Source: Hermatobates lingyangjiaoensis
Taxonomy: Eukaryota; Arthropoda; Insecta; Hemiptera; Hermatobatidae
Length of the DNA: 64,000 nucleotides
Direction of reading: 5' to 3'
Assembly: GCA_026182355.1 (NCBI GenBank)
Contig: JAPFBL010001617.1
Coordinates: 5,439,001-5,503,000 of the forward strand
Both the position numbers and the translations under genes were made by a program. Below the pieces are notes generated by a model that made no database searches, was not told the DNA's origin, and saw only the letters and a list, made by a program, of their open reading frames with translations. Numbering within the stretch: the first letter of the stretch is position 1; the number at the start of each line of letters is the position of its first letter. Shown one piece after another: positions 12,168-25,490 of this stretch.

Positions 12168-14261
12168 GTGTAATATGTAGTACTTTGCATGTAAAGGTAT
12201 TTACTTAATATGTAAAGCAATTATTTGATTAATTGAAAACTATTGAATAATGCAATAGTTTACATGTAATACTTTGCAAAACGTACTGAATAAAGAAAAG
12301 TATTATGTTAAAATTAAAAGAATAAAGATCATACACAGTAAAGAAAAAGAATAAAAAAGGTACGAAAAAAGGTTAAAAATTTGCAGAAACCTCCATTATA
12401 ATACAGACTCAGCTGCCGTCAAATTCTGAAGCCATTCATAAAGAGCATAATGATTAAAAAAAAACCTATTTTCTAGGTTTGAAAGTGAAGATAAATGTAT
12501 TAATAGCGAAATAAGTAATAATTAATTAATTTAATTATTAAAATAAGCTTAATGTTCACTTTTTCAGCTCATTTCAATAAAACTTGCAAATTTCATTAAC
12601 CTATTATCCAGCACACTTTTATTTCAGACACAGATTTATATGTATATATTACTACATATTGATAAAGATTCCTTTTGTGTTTATATTCTTATCAAGTAGG
12701 CAAGGAAAGCAACAATAACAGATTGCAAAATGTTTTTGAAAACTATAATTAATCATATTAGTATGGATTGAGTTTCAGAATTTGTTGAACTGAGAGTCAT
12801 TTTAGAATATCCTAAAATGCTTGAAAGCGGCAATGTTAATTTTATTTTGATTAATATATACAAGGTTAATAATATTTAGGATTAATCTGATTGTTTTATT
12901 ACTTGTCATTAAATAAAAAAGCACTGTATTATAGTAGACCCAAACAAAGGAATTATGAAGATATTTATCTTGTGTACAATGAACGTAAAAATTTGAAACT
13001 GGGAAATTTTTAGAATAACTGATTAACTAGGAGTGAATTACTCGTAGTTTAAAATCAATATACCTATAACTGTTTTAACTTATTAAAAACAATAATTACA
13101 ATTAGAAATTATTGTTTCTAATTATATTGTTAGAAATTATTGTAATTATAGAATGAAAAAAAAGGTGTTTGTATTTATTCTTGGAGAATTGTATTTTTTG
13201 GTTGTGAGCCTTATGCAGATGAGATGCCGGTTCTGATCATTGGTATGGTATCAGATAATCAGCACTCACAAAGATGCTAATTATGACTTTTAAGTAAATA
13301 AGCCCAAAATCTTAATGTTCCATAAATGTAAAATTTCAATTTACAATAATTGACTAATTAATAAAATGCCTGAGTCAATGTTGGAAAAAAACTAATACAT
13401 AAAATTAATGATAAAACGTTTATGAGGAATTACGCGATGTGTCGACAAAACTTGTAGAGATGAAAACTTTTCCGAAGAAACCTCCCTTACTACGAGTAAA
13501 ACCCCTACAACAGTCAGACCTTTGACTACAAAACGCTAGGCTGGCAACAATGCGACAAAACTATAAAACAGTGACAATACGATTAGTGTTACCACCTACT
13601 TGTGCAAACGAGATTAACGTCTTTTTGCTACTTCTACAAAAACTTTGTAATCTATGGGGCTTTGGTAGTGTATTGTTAAAAAAATGCATTCATCATATTT
13701 CCTAGCAGTGAGGATTTGGTAGAAGATTTTTCAATTTTTGTCAGCGTTTCCAATTATATACACCTGTTTTTGTAAAAAAGAAGTGTGACCATGCTGAGAC
13801 TACACTTTAAATTAATTATGGATTGTTTTTTTTGGCACTCTTTTAGCACATAACAGATTCAGTAATCTTTACCTTGAAAAGTACCGATCAGCAAATAGAG
13901 GATACGTATGTGCGGATGACTGTTCGGAGGAACAGGTAGTTCCTCGTTGCTAGCATTATTCACAAAGAGGGTTTCACAACGACCGGTAATTAGTAATATT
14001 GTGTTATACAATATTCAGTTTAGGACCTCGTGACATGAGAGTAAAGACTTAACTTGAAAATTTAAGGGAATGAATTTATAGTAGTTCTCTCTAATCCTTT
14101 TCACCTCAAGCTGTCACAATAATTTTGATTTCAGATCGTACAGAAATACAAATATTCCTGAATCTAAAAAGAACTAGGTGTATTTATTTTCTGACCCTAA
14201 ATAAAGTACGTGTTCATTTCGGAATTTACGATTCCAGCATAAAACATTCAAGAGTTCAATA
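12168..14261. other. Intergenic AT-rich DNA, no gene seen
   Basis: Local palindromes of AT-rich sequence near 13095-13150 and a slightly GC-richer part at 13440-13640. No coding similarity found. Confidence 0.5.
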
Positions 14262-14518
14262 TATGAGCCATTTTCTTTGAAAGTCGTGTAAATCCATTTT
14301 GACAAAAAAATTAGGTAACGATAAAAATGAATACCTTTCCTATGAACTTTTTATTTAAAAAACGTTTCCAAAAAAATCTGTTAAATTTTTCATTGAATTT
14401 TAACATTTATTTAAAAAAAATGTAAATAAAAAGTTTATAGTAAATTGTATTCATTTTTATGGTTGCCTAATTTTTTGTCAAAATTGACTTACACCACTTT
14501 GAAAGAAAATGGCTCATA
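14262..14518. mobile_element. Foldback MITE-like element
   Basis: The first and last roughly 75 bases are reverse complements: TATGAGCCATTTTCTTTGAAAG at the left against its complement ending GGCTCATA at the right, and TTTTGACAAAAAAATTAGG inside. No coding capacity. A long-terminal-inverted-repeat miniature element of unknown superfamily. Confidence 0.75.
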
Positions 14519-17180
14519 AGTGTAAAGTAGGTTTTAGGGAAATTTGAAATCCCTCATCATGAGAATACAAAAGCTAGCAGCATGATACAAAATTTTTACC
14601 AAGGCGACACGCTTGTTCGCCAGTGTCTCACCACTAAAACATTGTAAAGAAACCACTGACCACAGGACTTGTCTGTATTCTAAGACCTCAACAACTCGTA
14701 TATTCGTACCACTAGAAATTACATTATTTATAAGCCCTAATTACAGAAATCATAATCATTTTTATGAATTAAATACTTTTCTTATATTGTTGGTATTAAT
14801 CCTAGAATGGAGGAAATCACACAAGATGAACATTTCTTTCTAAATATTCATTGATTTTATGAAAGTAGTCTGATTTGTTGAATAAGAGTTGAAATAAATG
14901 ACCAGATTTTTGTACTGATGGTGAAATTATATTTACCTACCATCACTCTCCTTACGGACCCTCTGCTACTCAGGGTAGATGGTTTCTGTCCTATGTATTT
15001 TAATTCAACAAAATATTGGAAAGTTAATATGTTTCCATTATAACAACCGCCTAATTCTTTCGTAAGTACGAAATCCGACCCATTTTTCAACGTGTTTCAA
15101 CGAATTATGCTTAGCAATCTGGTTTTTGTTTGCTGCATTGCACATGCCATCTTATCCAGGAGATAAAACTTAGGCTAAAATTGCCAGTTATATGATGCAA
15201 ATTATTGTTTCTAATCTTACTTCTTGGAAATTGAATAAATTCATGATTTTTATTCGATGTAATTAATAAAGCATTTACTATCTTTAAAAATTAAAATTCT
15301 ATATATGTTAGATAAAAAAAAATCATATCATATTTGCATAAAAGTAATTGTCAGTCAAAATATTATGAGCACTAAAATTAAAAATATTTAGAAAAAACAC
15401 AAGTGTCTATCATAAAAGAAGCAAAAAAAAGAGCTTTACGTGACCTAGGAGAGATAGCAATTTTTTATCCATCGGAATGCGGAGGGAATCGGTAGGTGTA
15501 AGCCAGCAAGCAAATTCACTTTCATACTGTGACATCATATATAAGTGAGTTCAAAACATTATTATTTTGTCGTAATTAATTATTAGTTTGTGATTAGCAA
15601 TAATAATGAACTATTAAAAAAATGACCTTGGAAGTTAAACGGGCTTTTTGGGGTAAAATTGTTGTTACTCTTCTTTTTAATCAGGTATACCTAACTTCTT
15701 TTTGCAGATAATAAACTTATGTTTTACATTTTTTAACTTACAGATTAAAACTAAAATTAGATACAATATTTTTGTAAAAAAACTGATATATATATTTTTC
15801 ACAATAAAACCAATTGAACAATTTCAATCTTAGCAATGCTTTTTATTAATAGGGAAGTTATCTTTCCATATATACATGAAATTGCAATTGCATCTAAAGA
15901 TTATTCACTATAACTTTTAAAAAATTAGAAGGTAAAAAGTATAAATTATCTATATATAAGTGCATGAATAAATAAACAATTAACATATCTTTATCTTTAC
16001 ACAAGAAAGAGTTATTCACTCTGTGAAACCTTAACGGGTATAATGTGTTAAAAAATAATAGGATAAAATTTACCTTTCATTCTCCAAATTCCTATTAATC
16101 TCCAATGATCACTAAGGAGCACTGACACTTGAATGTTGATGGAAACACGTACAGACTTTTCTTAACAATAAAATTAAGGAAAAAGATTTGTCCATTCTTG
16201 TAAAAGGGCAGCGTCGTTTTCATTCAAGCGCTCGCTGTGAAAGGCATAACAGGCACAGTGGAAGTATCTACCTCGATTGCCCAAGCCTGCCTCAGATGAC
16301 GTTATCACTAGCCTGCTCAGGTCCAACTGACTGGCTGACTGACTTCCTACCTAAAGGATAGCAACAGTCAGGTGTACCAACCTTTCAGCTTCAAACACTC
16401 CACAGTTTCCATCTAAAATTCCCGGAACGCCCCTCTTATTCTTCTGATCAACAAGCTCTCTCTGCCTCATTTTACAATCCAACTTCCTTATTTCCATAAT
16501 TTCAAAAAATCTTTTCTCAAATCCGTCTAACACGCATTTACAATTCAATATAAAAAAATTAATACATTGTATAATCTGTAATAATACACTATTTATTATT
16601 ATTACTAATAATAATAATAATAATAAAATAACAGTACATCAAGGAAACTAATTTTTGCATGTACTATATAATGCAAAATTGTTTACATTTGTAGCAGTTC
16701 TTAATTCATATATTCACTGTTTAATAGTCGTATTTATTATGTTTTGTTGAATAAATTCAGTACTTAACCAAAGTGTATTCGAAATCGATAATGTTGCCAA
16801 TACTAAAGTTTTTCAAGTAAACACAGCAGAGAATCATAATAAAATTATGACAGTTCAGTTTAGAATCCTCTTTTTTTGAAATACTTTGAATTATTCAAAT
16901 CACAATCACAATAGCGGAGAAATGGATAATGTTAATAGACAAACAAAAATATGACAATGTCTTATCAGATGTCTAAGCATATGTTATTTTTTCAGAGCTT
17001 ATTGCAATTTTTTTTTAAAAAAAACTGAAATTGTAATAAATAAAATTTAAGCATATACTCGTAAATAACATAAGAATTAATAAAGAAGTGCCATTCAATT
17101 TGATAATTTTGTTTATAATGAACTATTTATATCCTATTTTATGGATAAAAATGCAATAGTCCTTTATATATATAATCATA
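14519..17180. other. Intergenic AT-rich DNA, no gene assigned
   Basis: A GC-richer segment at about 16190-16350 has no recognised domain. An AAT microsatellite lies near 16605-16627. No tRNA or other RNA gene was recognised. Confidence 0.45.
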
Positions 17181-17275
17181 AAGAGAATATGGACATGAGA
17201 AAACACAAATACTCACTAGGATACTTCGACATCCATCATCAGGAGGGTGAAATAGCCTGGAGATTTTTTTGTTTT
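17180..17275 (-). mobile_element. Repeat tail, family C (hammerhead-like)
   Basis: Copy of the tail at 10.3 kb. On the minus strand it reads CCTGATGATGGATGTCGAAG, with CTGATGA at the core position but the GAAA changed to GAAG. Decayed. Confidence 0.5.
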
Positions 17276-17344
17276 AGTTAGTTCATTTAACCGTTTTTGA
17301 TAATCACTTTTATAGACGATGGTAAATCAAATATAAACGGTATT

Positions 17345-17600
17345 TTTTTATAAAATCATTGAATAACTTCAAACACGAATAATTGTTTCAAAATTGTTCA
17401 ATATGCTCTCCTCCATGATCCACATACTTTTGCCACCTGGTTTGTAAGTTTCAGTATTGCGAGACGTAAGCTAATACGTCGAGCGCACTGTTGCTCGACT
17501 TCTTCATTGCTTCCAAATCGTTTTCCTCCCAGTGATTCCTTCATAGCCGCGAACAAAAAATAGTCACAGGGGAACAATTAAAGGCTATCAGGAGGGTACT
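17345..17600 (-). pseudogene. Mariner transposase C-terminal relic
   Basis: Minus-strand reading with frame breaks gives AMKESLGGKRFGSNEEVEQQ followed by LTNQVAKVCGSWRRAY. This matches the mariner end of the type LKKHLGGKRF..DEEV....KLV.RW.KC....GDY. Only the last 80 or so residues remain. Confidence 0.65.
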
Positions 17601-17659
17601 CGAGGTTTTCTTATTTAAAAATACCAAATTAAAACTACAAATTAATCACAGTAACAAAT

Positions 17660-18140
17660 TTAATGATACAAAACTTGAGTGCCAGAAAAATATACAACGT
17701 TACACGACTCTGAGTTCGTGCTCTACACAGATACACCATAGAAGCGGACATCATGACTGGGTGTGGTACTGGGGAGTCTGTGTGTATACCATGCATATGA
17801 TTGATTCGTAACCACTAGCCGTTTCCACTCAAACGATTGCGTCTGTTTCGTAATTACGGTAACTAAGTCGCAAGGTAAAACTCTATATATCGCAGGAATT
17901 GAAGTGAGTGAGCATAGTTATTCTCACATGGTCAACTGTAGTTTGTTTGCACCAAGAGTCAGAGGTTCCAACTCTTTGTTCTTCCATGAACCTGAAGGAC
18001 AGACAACTAATGTGGTGTATACAGAGGTATTTGGTTAACACTGTACTAATAATGATATTTTCTACTATTCGACAATTCTAATGATATTTTGGAATACAAT
18101 GTGTCATCTCCCAATTTTTGAAAAAGTAGCCATCAAAGAC
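17660..18140 (+). pseudogene. Helitron helicase C-terminal relic (copy 1)
   Basis: Plus-strand frames read TGCGTGESVCIP, then GIEVSEHSYSHMVN, APRVRGSNSLFFHEPEG and TTNVVYTEVF. This is the end of the Pif1-like helicase of Helitrons (LIPRI.L.P, SHGQLYVALSRV, TTNVVYKEV). Stops and frame shifts are present. Confidence 0.8.
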
Positions 18141-19639
18141 GGGTACGTTTGCTAGTAAAATATAAAACAAACTATTAGGAAGGAATAAAAAACAAAATAA
18201 ATGTATTCCAAATATACGAAAAAGGAAGAAAGAAAAAAATACTAGAAAATAAAAGAATAAATATTAAGGTTTAGCCCAGGTGCACTGCGCGCTATGAGCA
18301 ACCAGATGTGTGCCTTCTCAGAGGCTCTAAGGGTCACGGTACTGCCAACAAGGGGGATCTGTCGCAGAATTTGCACATTGTAGTACTCATTAAAAGGTAG
18401 TCGTGGGAGTTGCCGTGGATGGTCAACTAACAATGGTTGCAACCATCACTATCCTGAAGATGAATGTAGTACATTCTAAAGATATCGACGAGTGATAAGT
18501 TATAAAATTATAACGAAGAAACGAGAAAATACTTTCGGAAATTGGAGAACTTATACAAAATTTAACAATATAAATATATGTGTATATATATCAAGATAAT
18601 TAAAAGTTCCAGCAGGACGACAAACTCAATAACCAAAAGAGAAAAACATAAACATAAGCATACAAGACTCATCTGAAAAAAATCTGAAGTTTTTTTTTAG
18701 TTAATGCTGCTCTAAATTTGATCATAATCCCAAACATTTCAGCTCTTAGTACTGTGAAGAAAAAATGTCTAAAATCAATATTTGCGTTTTTTTTTTATTA
18801 AAAAACATTCAAGAGAATATTTAAAAAAAGCATTATTATAAGCTAAAATTGTTAATTTAATATATTTATGTGGTTCTATTGATCATTTGTGTTCTATGGT
18901 TGAATAATTCGAAGTAATTTTCGCTTTATTGATCTCATGATAAACAGTAGAGTATTAAGAGCTACAATGTCTGGCCAATCATGATCAACTTGATTTGCCA
19001 AGAGGCTGACACCTCCGGGTCATCAGTTTATGGACCATCTATACATCCTAATTTAATGGGAAGTGCCGATTAACCCGGTACGAGACCCCTCACTTTAGTT
19101 TGTGCCAGTTTTCAAGTCCATCTGCCCAATGTTAAGGGGCGGTAATAGAAATTGATCTAGTTCTGGCTTATCCAGCACTAGGCTTGCTGGCCAATGTATA
19201 CCAGGATTGATCTGTATGCACCTCAATAAAGAACCGTGTTCCTACAACTTCATCAGATTTGTTATTAACAATACCATTACAAGTATAATTTAAATTGTAT
19301 AGCTTTTAAGTGAATCTTGCACTCCTCCAAATAACTGTCAAGTCGGTCCCACAGTTCTTAATGTCAACCTTCTTGAAAGGTCGAAAGTTTATTTGCTAGT
19401 ATAACCAAAAGGATAGTGAACCTGAAACAGATAAAGAAATATATCAATAATAATAATAAAGATTTAAATAATAAAGAAATGTGGAATGGCCTACACTCAA
19501 CTTTGCTATAAGAAAACCTAATATCAAACTAATTCACAACCAACTAATTTTTTGTTTTACATTAATATGTTTATACATACATATTAATCAATAATGTATC
19601 GTTTGTTTACATGTGGTTAATAATAACGAAATGAATAAT
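18141..19639. other. Intergenic DNA, possible LINE 5' region
   Basis: A GC-richer segment at about 18950-19250 precedes the Jockey ORF1 remnant on the same strand and could be its 5' untranslated part, but no shared sequence proves it. Confidence 0.35.
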
Positions 19640-19851
19640 TTTTAATAATAAAAATGGCTAATAATGAAAATATTAAACTGGGGGTGGAACAGGTGATAAT
19701 ACAGGAAACTAGTCATGCTCAGAAAAAGGCAAAATATAATTATCATACTTATCAACTAAAAGAACAAAGAGGATATAGAGCAGTGCTGAAAATCTACACC
19801 CCACCATTCCTTCATAAGAATTAAAAGAACAAATACAGTTACTAGGATTTA

Positions 19852-20250
19852 ATGTCCGCAACATTACGAACGTACTGTCACCTTCCAAAGAAAAGCTCCA
19901 CTTTTTTTCTTGACCTGGACCCCTCTCCAAAACACAATCAAATATTTATGGTGATGTCCTACAAAAATAAACAGATTGCGCAGTGTAAGCGCTGCCAAGA
20001 ATATGACCATACCAAGGCATACTGCAACTATGCAACTCGATGTGTCAAATGTGCCGAGAATCATTGTACTCAGGACCGCACAAAGCTTAAAGAAGCTACA
20101 GCCAAGTGTAATCTGCGCAAGGGCAATCATCCAGCCAACTATCATGAATGTATCACTCACAAGGAGCTTGATAAATTAAGAAGAACGAATTTCTCTGCCA
20201 CTTGTCTGCCACTGAACAACTCAGAAATACAACGGCCCTCAAAAAGTTAA
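19852..20250 (+). pseudogene. Jockey ORF1 (gag) zinc-knuckle remnant
   Basis: 132 codons without a stop. The first knuckle CKRCQEYDHTKAYC is intact at residues 45-58. The second (CVKCAENH, from residue 64) and third (from residue 86) have each lost a cysteine, replaced by Arg at about 76 and 89. Upstream, in a shifted frame, YHTYQLKEQRGYRAVLK is also typical of Jockey gag. It would bind element RNA if functional; here it is decayed. Confidence 0.88.
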
Positions 20251-20361
20251 TGCCGGATGTCTGTGAGTTATTCATAAACACTCAAAGGACCAACATCTCT
20301 TTAGGAGCCTCAACTGGTAACAAAACAATCCTTCATTCTTCCATAAGCCACATTCTTCGAC

Positions 20362-20982
20362 ATGACAACAATGTTCTCCTTCCTTTCTGAATTTTGCTCT
20401 CTTCAGCCCGTTGGTGAGCCTATTTACCACAGTAGTAGAGAAAGTAATTCCCTTACTTTCCTGACCTCTTCCTTAATCATGCCACTCCTTCAATATCTCA
20501 CCGTCCTACTGTGGAACGCTAACGGTTTGAGAACTAGTTATAACGAACTCGACGTGCTCTTACAACAAAAAAGAATAGATGTTGCCCTACTAACTGAAAC
20601 TTACCTTACCTCCAGATCTCATTTTTACATAAAGAACTTAAATTCTTGCAAAATTGACCATCCCTCAGATACTGTATGTGATGGAACAGCACTCCTGGTT
20701 CGTAACAGTTTATCCCACATTCTTGTACCTCATGATTCTTCCGTGTCACTACAAAACACTGTTGTTAACCTATCCTCTTCATCTTTCCACTTTTATGCAG
20801 CAACAATTTACTGTCCACCCATACACAAAGATACCCAATCACAATGCCTTTCCTTTTTTCATTCACTTGGTCCTCGCTTCTTATCTGGAGGCGACTATAA
20901 CTCAAAGCATCAACAGAGAGGCAGCAGGATAACAAAACTTCGTGGTCGTATCTTTTGTTCGTACTCTGCAGCAACCATCTAA
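20362..20982 (+). pseudogene. Jockey ORF2 endonuclease remnant
   Basis: Apurinic-type endonuclease that nicks target DNA. Reads LLWNANGLRTSYNELDVLL, DVALLTETYLT, LNSCKIDHPSDT, AATIYCPP and SGGDYNSKHQQRGSR. The GDFNAKH-type motif is altered to GDYNSKH. The frame stops shortly after, and the domain's end is missing. Confidence 0.9.
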
Positions 20983-21048
20983 ATTGCACATCCCCTCACT
21001 GATCTCTTCAACTCAGTCTTACGTACTACTTACTTCCCATAGCGTGGA

Positions 21049-21814
21049 AACTTTCCAATATCCACATGATACTCAAGCCTAATAAACTTTCCCATATCCA
21101 CATGATACTCAAGCCTAATAAACTTTCCCATATCCACATGATACTCAAGCCTAATAAACTTTCCCATATCCACATGATACTCAAGCCTAATAAACTTTCC
21201 CATATCCACATGATACTCAAGCCTAATAAACTTTCTCATATCCACATGATACTCAAGCCTAATAAACTTTCCCATATCCACATGATACTCAAGCCTAATA
21301 AACTTTCTCATATCCACATGATACTCAAGCCTAATAAACTTTCCCATATCCACATGATACTCAAGCCTAATAAACTTTCTCATATCCACATGATACTCAA
21401 GCCTAATAAACTTTCCCATATCCACATGATACTCAAGCCTAATAAACTTTCTCATATCCACATGATACTCAAGCCTAATAAACTTTCCCATATCCACATG
21501 ATACTCAAGCCTAATAAACTTTCTCATATCCACATGATACTCAAGCCTAATAAACTTTCCCATATCCACATGATACTCAAGCCTAATAAACTTTCTCATA
21601 TCCACATGATACTCAAGCCTAATAAACTTTCCCATATCCACATGATACTCAAGCCTAATAAACTTTCTCATATCCACATGATACTCAAGCCTAATAAACT
21701 TTCCCATATCCACATGATACTCAAGCCTAATAAACTTTCTCATATCCACATGATACTCAAGCCTAATAAACTTTCCCATATCCACATGATACTCAAGTCT
21801 AATAAACTTTCCCA
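21049..21814. repeat. 36-bp minisatellite derived from the LINE reverse transcriptase
   Basis: About 21 units of 36 bp (for example ATGATACTCAAGCCTAATAA followed by ACTTTCCCATATCCAC). In the middle, units with TTTCCC and TTTCTC alternate strictly, making a 72-bp higher-order unit repeated about eight times. The unit is 12 codons, MILKPNKLSHIH in the LINE frame; the single copy after the array continues LSHLPISYRPINLLP. Both strands stay open through the array because the unit is a multiple of three without stops, so the long open frames there are not genes. Confidence 0.97.
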
Positions 21815-22065
21815 TCTGCCTATTTCCTACAGACCCATCAACTTACTACCATTATTGGGGAAATGTTGGAGGGACTAATCCTTAAACGAATTCTTCCTAT
21901 CTAATACCAACAGAATATAATCCTCGACCACCAGTTTGGTTTCCGGCACCGTCACTAAATCATACAGCAGTGTCATCGGGTAGTCGGTGGCATTTCCTCT
22001 GCCTTAGACCGAAGTCAATATTGTTCAGGTGCATTCTTTGATGTTTCTCAAAGCACTGTTGCTAT

Positions 22066-25000
22066 ATGTCTTACAGTTGTATTGTATTTATTTTGTCTTA
22101 TATTTTGTAAATGTACCAGCATCTTCTTTTAAATTTTTGGGAGCTGATAAGAGGTAGGACTCCAAGCTATATATTGTTTACCTTTTACCTAATCTGGCCA
22201 AGGAGTAGGATTAAGATAAAGTAGGCATGATATGATTCAACTGCTCGCGTTGAAATTTAATATCCTAAATTTCAATGATATCCTAAATTTTATTATTGAA
22301 AATATGATATCCTATTTTTTTTTTTATTCAATAATCTAAGATAGGTCCACTTTTCTTTAGAATTTATTTAATTAAGGAGTTCTTTAATATCATATGATAT
22401 TTCAATGCATATTATATGATAAAATAATTTCATTTATCGTAAAGTAAAAAAAACTATGATATTGCAAAGGCAAGTACAGTCTGACTTGGCCAACAGCAGG
22501 CTGACTATGTGTTATCAGAAACAGATTTTGAAAGGCCAACTTTGGGCGTGGTCTCCAGTAATAGTTTCCCTTTCACTGCAGAATGAGAGCAAAGGTCAAT
22601 GAAATATTGCAAAATAATTTATGATATATAAGATATATCTTAAGAAAACATAAATAGAACTTGCATTTAGAATCACTATCATAATACGTAAAAGTATTCT
22701 AACTCTGAGTTAAACTTGAAAGTACTACGAAAGTAACAACCTCAGTCACTGGAAAGACTTCTCCTTTGAAGAAGTAATAAAAACTAATGAAGGATTTGCT
22801 ATGTTCTTCTTTTAATGTGAATCAAAATTTTGATTGGAGTCCTGTGTTGATGTTGATGAAGACATAGGCTTTTGAAGATGGACCGTTCGAATAAGCAAGG
22901 AAGTGAACGGGTTAATTATTGTAATAATGTATCTAATAACTTCTGAGGACTAACAACCTTATAAAGTTTACTTGATTATTGTTTAATATTGTTTAAGGTG
23001 CCAAGGTGAACTGACAACCCAAGTTGTCTCTGCTATGCATTGTAATTTAAACTACTTAAAGACATTGCTATGTAATCAGACTAATATAAATATCAAGAAA
23101 ACAAAAATAAATCATTTTTTATGTCACCTTAATAGATCATTAGTACTGACTACTATATAATACCAGGAAGAACGACCTCAGCAATGGAATAAATCAGCAA
23201 AATATCTATGGTTCTTTCAATTCTAGGACTCGTTCTTCTTCGCCAGTTGTCCATTAAATTATTATTACTACATCATCTACTGCTGTTCAGTTAAGTCAGT
23301 TATATCCACATACCCAATCAGTGGTCTTCAGATAAGACATGACTTCATCACCTCCTCTACCTGTTTCTGAAAGTGCTTCTGTCAAGACATTTTGAATGTT
23401 ATGTGCTAATAGTTATTCTTTGATAGCTTTCCATGTCTGAAATGTTTTAAAATGTTATTATATTTCTGGAACAAATACTAAATAGAATTGACATCGAAAG
23501 TATAAAACTAATTAATTTTGTTTCGATATTGGGAAATGATTTTGTTGAAAGCAAGTTTTAATTTACAGAGTAACATGAAAAACAGTCCTATGAATTTCCA
23601 GTAAATATTGTTTGTTTGTTCTCTTTTAATACATCATTCTATATCATGTTTTCAATTATAAATTGTCTAAAGTATTTACAAACTATTAATGAAACATTAA
23701 TAATTTGATCAATACGTTAGTTATTTTATAGATCGCCTTGAAGGGAACACAAATTATACAAATTTTTGTCAAATCAAAACTATAGAAGTGAATGATATTT
23801 CTCTATGCACATTTATGAAGATCATTAGGGCACTGAAACTCTGAAGTTGAGTTCGTTACAGCAGAGGGATTTACAATATGACAGGTATGGCTCCGGAGGG
23901 TACTATGAGATTTAGGCCCTAACATTAATAATTTTAATAACATGTTAAATCGATCAATGATTTTAAGTTTCTTATAACTGATAAAATAATTATAGCTACA
24001 TGTAAAAATTGATACATTATTGATTAATATGTCTGTATATGCACATTAAAATAAAAAAAAAAAAAATCAGTTGATTGTCAATGAGTTTGATATTAGGTTT
24101 ACATATCGTCAGGTTAAGTGTAGGCCAGATATTTTTTTTTGTTGTCTTCATTTTTATGATGCATACTTGTCGCACAGTTAAAATGAATAAGAATATGGAT
24201 AACAAAAATTAGGTAATTTCATTACCTAAAATTTCAAGAAAATAAATCATATGAAATTAAAAACTAGTATTTCAAGAAGCATTCCCTAAAATGCAGTACA
24301 ATAAAATAATTTATATAGTATTACTGTGCATAATGAAACATGTAATGCACTTCACCTTAATTTAACAAAGTTTATCCTAAATTTGGATTTAAGTGTTAAT
24401 CAATCCTAGAATGATATCACATTTTTAAAAACAAGAACTTTTTAATGATGACAGACATCAGAAAATAGAAGGTCTTTTTGTTCAAAGTCATTCAGTAATT
24501 AATAAGATTGTTGTAAGGCTGAAAGCGTAGTATGGAAATATTGTAAGTTTCTTTTATGGTAACCAAATAATATTTATGCATTGCAAATCTTATTAATTAT
24601 TACCTTTGCATAATTATTGTTTATATTGACACAATTGAAATTCATAATGTTCATTTACAAAAAAATATCTATTTTTGGGTTGAATATATCTTATTTGGGC
24701 ATTTATTGAACTAATATGAATCTCTAATCACTTTTCACATTACATGTCATTGTTATTGGTATCTTTATAATTATTTTTTGTTTGCGATGGTTGAATAGGT
24801 ACTGACCAATGAGAATTCCATTGACTGCAATAAATCAAATTCTTTAAACATATCTGAACTTCATTCAAATCTATCAAAATATTACTGAGCCAAATGAACC
24901 AACATAACAAAATATGTTTTACTTGTCTTACGTTTGAATACATATGTCAGTGTTCAAATAATAGAATTCAAACAACAACCTTATTAACAAAGTTAAAAAT

Positions 25001-25240
25001 TCGACCATGTTATCATATCAATTTAAGATAAGAGTTACCTCTAATTAAATTGAATTATTTACGACATTATTAGCCATTTATGAATTAATGACTGATGTAA
25101 CCAGAACTGATATAAGTTTCTGATTAACTTATTTGCCTTTAAAAGAACTCTGTTATTTTGTTTTTTTTTTTAATTTAGAGTTTAGTGCAGGTAAGCTGTT
25201 TTAATGTTTTTGACTTTCATTGGTAGGCAGAGGGGTAACA
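22066..25240. other. Intergenic DNA, no gene assigned
   Basis: The first 150 bases may be the LINE 3' region (GGGAGCTGATAAGAGGTAGG). An R2 fragment lies at about 24080-24145 (plus). GC-richer patches near 22480-22600 and 23160-23400 have no recognisable product. Confidence 0.4.
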
Positions 25241-25244
25241 TTTA

Positions 25245-25490
25245 AAGTAATATGTACTTTTCCACTTCAGAATGTTTATCATTTTATGATTTTTCTCATA
25301 CCACTCTTTGGCTGAGAACACAGAGGGCCATTAACACATTAAGTGACCCTGTTTCAATGCCATTTTTTGCAAAAAAAAGTGACTTTCCCATCATGTATAA
25401 TTGCCCCCAAACTATACAGCACATCTACAGTGTGAGGCCCATTTCTGTGTAAAATATGAATTTAATCCATGAAAGATTCTGCACCGCAGC
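25245..25490 (+). repeat. Dispersed repeat R3, copy 1
   Basis: Shares GACTTTCCCATCATG, ATTGCCCCCAAACTATA, CAGTGTGAGGCCCATTT and AAAGATTCTG with the minus strand at about 62340-62480 and, less well, with 55560-55700. No protein recognised. Confidence 0.6.

Larger units (their letters stand above)
19640..22065 (+). mobile_element. Jockey-type LINE, decayed and rearranged
   Basis: Order on the plus strand: ORF1 gag-like part (19700-20250), ORF2 endonuclease (20480-20980), a deletion, then a 36-bp tandem array made from the start of the reverse transcriptase, then RT sequence reading SYRPINLLPLLGK, LKRILP and DHQFGFRHRHS, ending near 22065 in FFDVSQAF. Frames are broken in several places and most of the RT is gone, so it cannot move by itself. 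Confidence 0.9.

Noticed and set aside
19864..20160. 98-aa hydrophobic minus-strand frame (membrane-protein-like)
   Set aside because: It is the antisense shadow of the Jockey zinc-knuckle sequence, which has clear family similarity on plus.
21066..21878. 270-aa open frame on plus (repeats of MILKPNKLSHIH), and 261 aa on minus
   Set aside because: Both are products of the 36-bp array, whose period is a multiple of three and lacks stops. The plus frame is a LINE remnant, not a repeat protein gene.
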